NCBI GenBank assembly: GCA_003221045.1
Contig: QHUC01000002.1
Location: 1-39,386, forward strand
DNA: 39,386 nucleotides
Direction: 5' to 3'
Source of the DNA: Gemmatimonadota bacterium
GTDB taxonomy: Bacteria > Gemmatimonadota > Gemmatimonadetes > Gemmatimonadales > GWC2-71-9
Shown: in pieces, positions 9,737 through 16,772 of the stretch
How the letters are laid out: each line of letters opens with the position of its first letter
Numbering within the stretch: the first letter of the stretch is position 1
The notes under the pieces: generated by a model
The model's input: only the letters and a program-made list of their open reading frames with translations
The model's database searches: none
What the model was told of the DNA's origin: nothing
Made by a program: the position numbers and the translations under genes

Positions 9737-10468
9737 ATGCGTACGCCTCCGCCACCCCCTCGTCCGCCCGGACCGCCGCCGCGGGGACCGACGCCGCCCC
9801 GTGGTCCCACTCCGCCCAAGGCAGGGCCCCCACCCCGCCCGACGGTGAAACCCACGGCTCCCCGCCCCCGCGTCTCGCGGAAGCTCCCGGGCTGGCTGGC
9901 GCGTGCGCAGCGACTGATGTTCCAGCCCACCCAAGAGTGGGTGACGATCGCCGGCGAGTTCACCAGCGCGGGGCCGATCTACACCCGCTATCTCCTCCCG
10001 ATGGCGGCGATCGGCCCGATCGCCGCGACGCTCGGGGCGCTCCTGTTCGATGGCGAGCGCGGCAGCCTGCTGACGTTCGGTGTCGTCCCGATCAAGCTCG
10101 GGGCGGCGGTACAAGCGGGTGTGCTCGAGTTCGTCCTGAATCTCGTCGGTGTGTACGGTTTGGCGGTCGCGATCGACGTGATCGGAGCGTCGGTGGGGGG
10201 ACAACGAAACCGGGTGCAGGCGTTGAAGGTCGCGGCATACGGCAGTACGCCGTACTGGCTCGCCGGCGTGTTCGCCGTGTTCCCGAGAATCGAGCCTCTC
10301 GGCATGTTGATCGGGCTGTACAGCGTGCGTCTGTTTGCGCTCGGACTGCCGCCCGTCATGAAGGCGCCACGCGACCGGACGGCGGCGTACACGCTGTTGA
10401 CGAGCATCGCGGCCGGGCTGATCGTGCTCGTGATCACCGCCATCATCACCCAACTCGTCGTGAGCTAG
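9737..10468 (+). CDS. Yip1-domain family membrane protein with a proline-rich N-terminal extension
   Basis: MRTPPPPPRPPGPPPRGPTPPRGPTPPKAGPPPRP followed by an amphipathic segment and several TM helices (GPIYTRYLLPMAAIGPIAATLGALL, LVGVYGLAVAIDVIGASVGG, SIAAGLIVLVITAIITQLVVS). Confidence 0.65.
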   Translation: MRTPPPPPRPPGPPPRGPTPPRGPTPPKAGPPPRPTVKPTAPRPRVSRKLPGWLARAQRLMFQPTQEWVTIAGEFTSAGPIYTRYLLPMAAIGPIAATLGALLFDGERGSLLTFGVVPIKLGAAVQAGVLEFVLNLVGVYGLAVAIDVIGASVGGQRNRVQALKVAAYGSTPYWLAGVFAVFPRIEPLGMLIGLYSVRLFALGLPPVMKAPRDRTAAYTLLTSIAAGLIVLVITAIITQLVVS

Positions 10469-11262
10469 CGCTGCTCCCGGAACGCCGCGCGCGCGACGCC
10501 ACCCTCGCGCGCCAACAGCGGCCCCGCCGCCGCGAGACCGGCGAGGGCGAACAGCGCGAGGGCGGCGCAATCGAGCGGGATCGGCAACTCGCCGCCGTAG
10601 CCCGAGTCGGCCCATCGGGCGAGCAGGGCGTGCTTCAGGAGGTCCACCCCGTAGGCGAGCGGATTCAGATGCGCGAGCACGTGCAGCACAGGTCCGAGGT
10701 GACGCACCGGGTATAGCGCGCCCGAGAGGAACAGCATCGGGAAGACCACGAAGTTCATCACCCCGGCGAAGTTCTCGATCGAACGCATCCCCGCCGCCAG
10801 CAGCACCCCCAGCGCTCCGAGCGCCAGGCCCGTGAGCACGATGGCCGCGAGGGCGAGCAGCGCTCCGCCGGGCGTCGGCGCGAGACCCACGACCGGCAAG
10901 AGGATCGCCGCGACGACGAGGGCCTGCGCCGTCCCGACGAGCGTGGCGCCCAGCGTCTTTCCGAGCGCGACGGTGCCCCGCCTGATTGGCGCGACCAGCA
11001 TCATTCGCAGCACGCCGGCATCGCGATCGATGACCGTGGACAGCGCCGCGAGGAGCGAGCCGAACATCACGACCATGCCGAGCAGCCCCGGAGCCATGTA
11101 CAGGCGGTAATCGATCTCGCTTCGCCCCGCGAAGACGGCGGCGAAGCCCGCTCCGGCAAAGATCAGCCACACGAAGGGGCGTGCGACGCTCGACAGGGCC
11201 CGGCCCCGCTGCCTCAGGAACCGCACGAATTCACGGACGACGATGCCGTACACCGCTCGCAT
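10465..11262 (-). CDS. ABC-2 type transporter permease, linked to the pqq operon
   Basis: 265 aa multi-TM protein; VVMFGSLLAALSTVIDRDAGVLRMMLVAPIRRGTVALGKTLGATLVG and FVVFPMLFLSGALYPVRHLGPVLHVLAHLNPLAYGVDLLKHAL are typical of ABC2_membrane. Confidence 0.9.
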   Translation of the reverse strand: MRAVYGIVVREFVRFLRQRGRALSSVARPFVWLIFAGAGFAAVFAGRSEIDYRLYMAPGLLGMVVMFGSLLAALSTVIDRDAGVLRMMLVAPIRRGTVALGKTLGATLVGTAQALVVAAILLPVVGLAPTPGGALLALAAIVLTGLALGALGVLLAAGMRSIENFAGVMNFVVFPMLFLSGALYPVRHLGPVLHVLAHLNPLAYGVDLLKHALLARWADSGYGGELPIPLDCAALALFALAGLAAAGPLLAREGGVARAAFREQR

Positions 11263-11264
11263 GC

Positions 11265-12017
11265 TCAGCTGGCGCCGGTCTGGGCCAGCTCGTGGCCGGT
11301 TCGCGCCAGAAACACCTCTTCGAGCGAGGCGACACCCGCCACCCGCTTGAGCTCGGCGGGCGTGTCGAGCGCGGCGAGCCGGCCCCGGTCCATCACCGCG
11401 ACGCGATCACACGGCTCCGCCTCCTCCACGTAATGCGTCGTCAGGAACACCGTGAGGCCGGAGGACGCGCGCAGGCTCCGGATCAGCTCCCACAGGGAGC
11501 GGCGGGCTCGCGGGTCCAGCCCCGCCGTCGGCTCGTCGAGAAACAGGATGCGGGGCTCATGAAGGATGCCCCGCGCAATGTCCGCCGCGCGACGCATGCC
11601 CCCCGAGAGGGACCGGACGGAATCGCGGCGCCGCTCGAAGAGCCCGAACCGTCGGAGCGCGGCTTCGATGCGGGCCGCGGCCTGGTGCTCGGGGAGATTC
11701 CAGAGGCGGGCCGCAAAGCGGAGGTTCTCTTCGACCGTGAGGTCACGATCGAGTGTGGTCTCCTGAAACACGAGCCCGATGTTGCGCCGGACCGCGAGGC
11801 CATCGACGCGGATGTCGTGACCGGCCACGCGCGCCGATCCGCGAGACGGGGCGAGCAGGGTGGCGAGGAGGTGGACGGTGGTGGTTTTGCCGGCGCCATT
11901 GGGGCCGAGAAAGCCGAAGAACTCGCCTTCCCGCACCTCCAGGTCGAGCCGATCGAGGGCGCAGACCGAGCCGAAATCCTTGCCAAGGCCGCGGGCGTCG
12001 ATCGCGGCGGCGGTCAT
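11265..12017 (-). CDS. ABC transporter ATP-binding protein, linked to the pqq operon
   Basis: Walker A GPNGAGKTTT, signature LSGGMRR, Walker B RILFLDEPTAGLDP, H-loop TTHYVEEAE. ATG at 12017 overlaps the pqqE stop. Confidence 0.95.
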   Translation of the reverse strand: MTAAAIDARGLGKDFGSVCALDRLDLEVREGEFFGFLGPNGAGKTTTVHLLATLLAPSRGSARVAGHDIRVDGLAVRRNIGLVFQETTLDRDLTVEENLRFAARLWNLPEHQAAARIEAALRRFGLFERRRDSVRSLSGGMRRAADIARGILHEPRILFLDEPTAGLDPRARRSLWELIRSLRASSGLTVFLTTHYVEEAEPCDRVAVMDRGRLAALDTPAELKRVAGVASLEEVFLARTGHELAQTGAS

Positions 12018-13138
12018 CCCTTCGCGGCGAGGGCGCGCGACGCGGGCGCCGCGCGGTAGGTCCACTGGCCGTCCGTCCGCCCCGCCGCCGAGTCGCGCTC
12101 TCCCTTCGCTACCACCGCGTCGATCAAGGGGCGATGCGGCGACAGCGAGCAAACCGGGTCAGTGACGGCGGCGTCGCCGGTCACGAGAAATGCCTGGCAG
12201 CGGCACCCACCGAAATCCTGCGCCTTGCGCGGGCACGACCGACACGGTTCGGGCATCCAGGCGTCACCGCGGAAGCGCGTGAACGCCTCCGAGTGCTCCC
12301 AGATCCACTCGAGCGGCCGGTCCCGCACGTTCTCGAATTTGAGCGTCGTGATCCGCCCCGCGGCGTGACACGGCCAGACCTCGCCGGCGGGGGTCACCGT
12401 CATGTATGCCCGCGCCCAGCCGCCCATACACGGCTTGGGATACTGCTCATGGTAGTCGGGCAGCACCCACACGATCTCGAGCCTGGTCCCGAGGCGTGCC
12501 CGCTCCCGCTGCACGACCTGCCACGCCTCATCGAGCTGGGCCTTGGTCGGCATGAGCGCGTCCCGGTTGTGCAGCGCCCAGCCGTAAAACTGCGTGTTCG
12601 CGAGCTCGATGCGCTCGGCGCCGAGCGACTCGGCCAGCCGAATGAGCGCTTCGACCTGATGGAGGTTCCGGCGGTGGAGGACGACGTTCACCGTGAGGGG
12701 AAATCCCAGGTCCCGCGTGTAATGGTACGCCGCGATCTTGTCCCGATAGGAGGCGGTGCCCGCCACCCGGTCGGACAGCTCTTCGTCCGCGCCCTGAATA
12801 CTGATTTGGACGTGATCGAGTCCCGCCGCCTTCAGGGCCGCGAGACGCTCCTTCGTGAGACGGTAGGCGGACGTGATGAGCGACGCGTATAAGCCGACGT
12901 CGTGCGCCGTGCGGATCAGATCCTCGAGATCGGGCCGTAGCGTAGGCTCGCCTCCCGAGAGACCCAACTGGAGGACGCCGAGCGCCTTCGCTTCGCGGAA
13001 CACCCGACACCACTCGGCCGTCGAGAGCTCCCCTTTGAAGCGCCCACCGGCGAAGTCCAGTGGATTCGAGCAATAGGGACACTGCAGCGGGCACTTGTAG
13101 GTGAGCTCCGCCAACAGCCAGAGCGGCTTAGGGTCCAT
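12014..13138 (-). CDS. pqqE: PqqA peptide cyclase (radical SAM) PqqE
   Basis: MDPKPLWLLAELTYKCPLQCPYCSNPLDF (CxxxCxxC), LGLSGGEPTLRPDL, QISIQGADEE; C-terminal SPASM-type cysteines (PEPCRSCPRKAQDFGGCRCQAFLVTGDAAVTDPVCSLSPHR). Sits in pqqABCDE order. Confidence 0.97.
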   Translation of the reverse strand: MDPKPLWLLAELTYKCPLQCPYCSNPLDFAGGRFKGELSTAEWCRVFREAKALGVLQLGLSGGEPTLRPDLEDLIRTAHDVGLYASLITSAYRLTKERLAALKAAGLDHVQISIQGADEELSDRVAGTASYRDKIAAYHYTRDLGFPLTVNVVLHRRNLHQVEALIRLAESLGAERIELANTQFYGWALHNRDALMPTKAQLDEAWQVVQRERARLGTRLEIVWVLPDYHEQYPKPCMGGWARAYMTVTPAGEVWPCHAAGRITTLKFENVRDRPLEWIWEHSEAFTRFRGDAWMPEPCRSCPRKAQDFGGCRCQAFLVTGDAAVTDPVCSLSPHRPLIDAVVAKGERDSAAGRTDGQWTYRAAPASRALAAKG

Positions 13139-13406
13139 ACGTCACGAGCCCCTTGGCGGCCAGGCCCTCGAGAAACGCGCCGACGTCCGGCGCGAGACCG
13201 GTCGTCGCGTAGCGGCGCTCCAATGTCGCGACGATGTCCGCCAACGAGCGGGTCCCGTCGCACAACTTGAGTATCTCGACTCCGGTGGTGTTCAGCGTCA
13301 CGAGCCCTTCCGGGTACAGCAGGACATCCCGCCCGCGCACATCGTCCCGCGAGAGCCGTGCCTTCGGGTGCAGTCGCGGCGCGCGTGCGTCGGCCACGGC
13401 GCTCAC
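13128..13406 (-). CDS. pqqD: PQQ biosynthesis peptide chaperone PqqD
   Basis: VSAVADARAPRLHPKARLSRDDVRGRDVLLYPEGLVTLNTTGVEILKLCDGTRSLADIVATLERRY; GTG start at 13406 overlaps the pqqC stop by 4 bp. Confidence 0.93.
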   Translation of the reverse strand: MSAVADARAPRLHPKARLSRDDVRGRDVLLYPEGLVTLNTTGVEILKLCDGTRSLADIVATLERRYATTGLAPDVGAFLEGLAAKGLVTYGP

Positions 13407-14143
13407 CGTGGGGTGCCGGGGAGCGGGCCGCGCTCCACCGCGTCGAGCAGGCACCACAGGACGTCGCACTTGAACTCGAGGGCCGCGACCGCACGCTCCT
13501 GCTCCGCGCGCCCCTGAAAGCGCTCAGTCACGAGCCCGAGGGCGTACTCCGCGTCCCGGGGGGCCTGGGTGAGCCGGTTCTTGAAGTATTGGAGGCCATC
13601 CGGATCGACCCACTTGTAGTGACTCAGCATGGCTGCGAGCCGCTCCTTCACGATGAGTGGAGCGAACATCTCCGTGAGCGAGGAGGCGACCGCCTCGAGC
13701 CAGGGCTTGAACCGGCAGAAATTCACGTACGCGTCGACGGCAAAGCGCACCCCGGGCAGGAGGTGCCGCTGGCTCAACAAGTCATCGCGTGGAACACCCA
13801 TTGCCTCGCCCAGCCGCAGCCACGCTTCGATCCCGCCCTCTTCTCCGGGACGCCCGTCGTGGTCGATGATGCGCTGAATCCACTGCTGGCGGACCTCGCG
13901 CTCCGGGCAGCTCGAGAGGATCAACGCATCCTTGACCGGAATACAGATCTGATAGTAGAACCGGTTCGCCACCCAGCGTTGCAGCTCTTCTCGAGACAGC
14001 TCGCCCGAGTGCATGCGCTGGTTGAAGGGATGGAGATGATGGTAGCGTCGCTCCAGCACGCCCCGCAGCCGGCGCACGAACTCATCGCGAGCCCACGGCT
14101 CCCCTCCCCCGACGGACGCCCGAGAAGCCGCGGGCGCGCTCAC
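13403..14143 (-). CDS. pqqC: Pyrroloquinoline-quinone synthase PqqC
   Basis: YHHLHPFNQRMHSGELSREELQRWVANRFYYQICIPVKDALILSSCPEREVRQQWIQRIIDHDG...; GTG start at 14143 overlaps the pqqB stop by 4 bp. The longer track ORF (431 aa) has an out-of-frame N-terminal extension. Confidence 0.95.
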   Translation of the reverse strand: MSAPAASRASVGGGEPWARDEFVRRLRGVLERRYHHLHPFNQRMHSGELSREELQRWVANRFYYQICIPVKDALILSSCPEREVRQQWIQRIIDHDGRPGEEGGIEAWLRLGEAMGVPRDDLLSQRHLLPGVRFAVDAYVNFCRFKPWLEAVASSLTEMFAPLIVKERLAAMLSHYKWVDPDGLQYFKNRLTQAPRDAEYALGLVTERFQGRAEQERAVAALEFKCDVLWCLLDAVERGPLPGTPR

Positions 14144-15051
14144 AGCTCGAACTCCATGCCGTCTTCGCCCACCTCGATCCCTGCCGCCCCTACCTGCGCA
14201 CGCTCTGCGGAGCCGTGGCTCAGGATCGGGTTCGTATTGTTGATGTGCACGTACACGATGCGCTTCGCGCCGACACGGGGGAGGAGCTCCAGGCTCCCCC
14301 CTCGCCCGCCTACCGGAAGGTGGCCCATCTCGCGCGCGGTAGGCGCATCGGCGGAGGCGCTCGCGTGACGCAGCTCGTCGTCCGACCAGAAGGTGCCGTC
14401 GAACATGAACAGATCCGCGCCGCCCGCGATCCGGCGCACGGCCTCGTCCACGCCACCCGCCGTGGGAACGTAAGCGAATGTGCCGCCGGTGCGCTCGTCC
14501 GTGATGCGCAGGCCGACGTCGAACGTCGCGGCTGGAGCTGAGCGGGCGTAGCGCGGTGGGCGTCGCGCCACGGCCGTCGCGGAGCAACACAGGCCGAGTG
14601 AGACGCCGGCGCCATCCGCGAGCGCGATCGGGCGACCTTCCTCGAGCGTCCGAGCGTCGACCCCAGAGTACGCCGACAGGACCCGATACAACGGCCACTC
14701 GGCGCCGAGGAGCGCGGTCACACCAGCAGGGGCGTACACGGGCAGCCGCGCAGCGCTCTCCCGCAGCAACAGAAGCCCGAGCGTATGGTCGATTTCACCA
14801 TCGGTGAGAACGACCGCGGCCACGGGCGAGCCTCGCTTGCGGCGGGGCCAGAGGTGCGGATGCATGGCGAGCTGGGTACGAAGATCGGGCGAGGCGTTGA
14901 GGAGAACCCACCGCTCGCCATCGGCACTGACAGCTACCGAGGATTGCGTGCGCCCAGTACCACTGGTTCGCGCCTCGGCGCAATTCGCGCAGCCACAGTT
15001 CCACTGCGGCACGCCACCGCCTGCCGCCGAACCGAGGATGATTATGTCCAT
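14140..15051 (-). CDS. pqqB: PQQ biosynthesis protein PqqB
   Basis: MDIIILGSAAGGGVPQWNCGCANCAEAR, SSVAVSADGERWVLLNASPDLRTQL, VLTDGEIDHTLGLLLLRES, VYVHINNTNPIL; metallo-beta-lactamase-like PqqB. Confidence 0.96.
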   Translation of the reverse strand: MDIIILGSAAGGGVPQWNCGCANCAEARTSGTGRTQSSVAVSADGERWVLLNASPDLRTQLAMHPHLWPRRKRGSPVAAVVLTDGEIDHTLGLLLLRESAARLPVYAPAGVTALLGAEWPLYRVLSAYSGVDARTLEEGRPIALADGAGVSLGLCCSATAVARRPPRYARSAPAATFDVGLRITDERTGGTFAYVPTAGGVDEAVRRIAGGADLFMFDGTFWSDDELRHASASADAPTAREMGHLPVGGRGGSLELLPRVGAKRIVYVHINNTNPILSHGSAERAQVGAAGIEVGEDGMEFEL

Positions 15052-15052
15052 T

Positions 15053-15083
15053 GAACAAAAGGGCCGGGTTCTTCACCCGGCCC
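15053..15083 (-). terminator. Intrinsic terminator-like/attenuator hairpin between pqqA and pqqB
   Basis: Plus strand GGGCCGGGT-tcttc-ACCCGGCCC (15061-15083), a 9-bp perfect stem with 5-nt loop; read on the minus strand it is followed by TTTTGTTC (15060-15053). Confidence 0.75.
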
Positions 15084-15107
15084 CTCCCTTAACCGTTGCG
15101 GCCTGGT

Positions 15108-15182
15108 TCAGGCGTTGCCGGCGTACGCGCCGACTTCCATCCCCAGCTCAACAACTGCGAATTCGGGTTTCGTCCAAGTCAT
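15108..15182 (-). CDS. pqqA: PQQ precursor peptide PqqA
   Basis: MTWTKPEFAVVELGMEVGAYAGNA (24 aa) with the E-x-x-x-Y crosslink motif (E16, Y20), a GGAGGAA Shine-Dalgarno upstream, and position directly before pqqB. The track shows it only as the tail of an 83-aa ORF. Confidence 0.95.
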   Translation of the reverse strand: MTWTKPEFAVVELGMEVGAYAGNA

Positions 15183-15242
15183 TTTAGCGTTCCTCCGAGG
15201 GCTACAATGGTCGACCACTACTAGCGCTCGCCCCCTCACCTC

Positions 15243-15258
15243 CGCAGGGGATGTGCCA
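15243..15258 (-). promoter_or_regulatory. Putative sigma-54 (-24/-12) promoter for pqqA
   Basis: Minus strand TGGCACATCCCCTGCG against consensus TGGCAC-N5-TTGCW: GG and GC invariant doublets at correct spacing, one mismatch in the TTGC block. Predicted +1 near 15232, about 50 nt before the pqqA ATG. Confidence 0.75.
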
Positions 15259-15347
15259 GCAGGCTTCCAGCGTGGTCGAAACGTGCAACGCCATCCGCGA
15301 CTGACACTTAGTCCGGTACGCCCGGACTCTCTGAGGGTCTCCGTGTT

Positions 15348-15380
15348 GGGTGATATCACCCAATTAGGGTGAAATCACCC
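15348..15380. promoter_or_regulatory. Putative upstream activating sequences (two inverted repeats) for an NtrC-family activator
   Basis: GGGTGATATCACCC (15348-15361, perfect palindrome), aatta spacer, GGGTGAAATCACCC (15367-15380); about 120-140 bp upstream of the predicted sigma-54 start site. Confidence 0.75.
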
Positions 15381-15392
15381 ACCGATCTGGGC

Positions 15393-16772
15393 TTACGGCT
15401 GAACCCCGAACTTTCTGAGTCGATAGCGCAACGTATCCCGGGAGATCCCGAGGCGTTGCGCCGCCTTCGTCTGGTTGCCACCCGCGTCGCGCATCGCCCG
15501 CTCGATCATCGCCTTTTCCCAATGCGCGAGGTCCACTCCCTGGGGCGGCAGCGAGGGTTGCCCGACGGCGTGCGGTTCGGCGGACGAGCCGTGATCGGGG
15601 CTCGTGAGCGAGAGATGCTCGACCTCGAGGGTCGGTCCGCGGCTCCAGAGCACCGCGCGCTCGATCACGTGGCTCAGCTCGCGTACGTTGCCGGGCCAGG
15701 GGTAGGAGAGGAGCAGCTCGCGAGCGGGGGCGCTGATGTCGCGCACGCTGCGCCCGTACTTGGCATTGAGCAGACGGAGGAAGTGCTCGGTGAGGAGCAC
15801 GACGTCTTCGCCCCGGTCGCGTAACGGTGGGACGTGGAGCACGATCACCGCGAGCCTGAAGTAAAGATCCGAGCGGAACCGCTCGCGCTGGACCTCTCGC
15901 TCGAGGTCGCGGTTGGTGGCCGCGATGATGCGCACATCGATCTTCCGCTCCCGGACGCTGCCCACGCGCCGGACGGCGCGGTCCTCGATCGCGCGCAACA
16001 GCTTCCCCTGCACCGACAGATCGACGTCGCCAATCTCGTCGAGAAACAGGAATCCCCCCTCCCCTGCCTCGAACAGTCCCGGCTTCGACTCCTTGGCATC
16101 GGTAAACGCGCCCCGCTCATAGCCGAACAGCTCGGCCTCCATGAGCGTCGCCGGAATGGCCGTGCAGTTGACCTCGATGAACGGTTTGGCGGCCCGCACA
16201 CCGGACGCGTGGATCGCGCGCGCGAGGAGACCTTTGCCGGTCCCCGTTTCCCCCGTGAGCAGCACCGGGGGCGTGTCCGCCAGCTCGGCGAGCTGGCGGG
16301 CCCGCTCGAGGACGGCCCGGGCGGCGGGCGACTGTCCCACCATGGTCGCGAATCCGACGTCCTCGGTGGCCCGGCGACGATAGTAGGAAAGCTCCTGCTT
16401 GAGCTGGCGGTTCTCGCGCGCGCGGTCGGCCAGGAGCTTCAGCTCCTCCAGATCCACGGGCTTCTTGACGTAGTCGAAGGCACCGAGCTTCACCGCCTCC
16501 ACCGCGCCTTCGATCGAGCCGTAGGCGGTCAGCATGATGACCGGGAGGACGGGATCGAACTCGCGGATCCGCTTCAGGAGATCGATCCCGCTCATCCCCG
16601 GCAACCGAACGTCCGCGAACACGACATCCGGTTGCAGGCGCTCGAGCAGCTCGAGGGCCTGCTCACCCGAGCCCGTGACTTCGGCCTCGTAGCCGTGGTC
16701 CAGCAGAAAGGCTTTGGCGGACCGGGCAAGGGTCTGTTCGTCGTCGACGATCAGGACGGTGGAGCCGTTCAT
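15393..16772 (-). CDS. NtrC-family sigma-54-dependent response regulator (REC-AAA+-Fis HTH)
   Basis: REC domain TVLIVDDEQTLARSAKAFLLDHGY...DVVFADVRLPGMSG; AAA+ LLTGETGTGKGLLARAIH, ELFGYERGAFTDAKESKPGLFEAGEGGFLFLDEIGD; C-terminal Fis HTH GGNQTKAAQRLGISRDTLRYRLRKFG. Confidence 0.96.
   Translation of the reverse strand: MNGSTVLIVDDEQTLARSAKAFLLDHGYEAEVTGSGEQALELLERLQPDVVFADVRLPGMSGIDLLKRIREFDPVLPVIMLTAYGSIEGAVEAVKLGAFDYVKKPVDLEELKLLADRARENRQLKQELSYYRRRATEDVGFATMVGQSPAARAVLERARQLAELADTPPVLLTGETGTGKGLLARAIHASGVRAAKPFIEVNCTAIPATLMEAELFGYERGAFTDAKESKPGLFEAGEGGFLFLDEIGDVDLSVQGKLLRAIEDRAVRRVGSVRERKIDVRIIAATNRDLEREVQRERFRSDLYFRLAVIVLHVPPLRDRGEDVVLLTEHFLRLLNAKYGRSVRDISAPARELLLSYPWPGNVRELSHVIERAVLWSRGPTLEVEHLSLTSPDHGSSAEPHAVGQPSLPPQGVDLAHWEKAMIERAMRDAGGNQTKAAQRLGISRDTLRYRLRKFGVQP

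Noticed and set aside
13403-14698. 431-aa version of PqqC with a long N-terminal extension
   Set aside because: The extra N-terminus is out-of-frame pqqB sequence. A GTG at 14143 overlapping the pqqB stop gives a normal-length PqqC.
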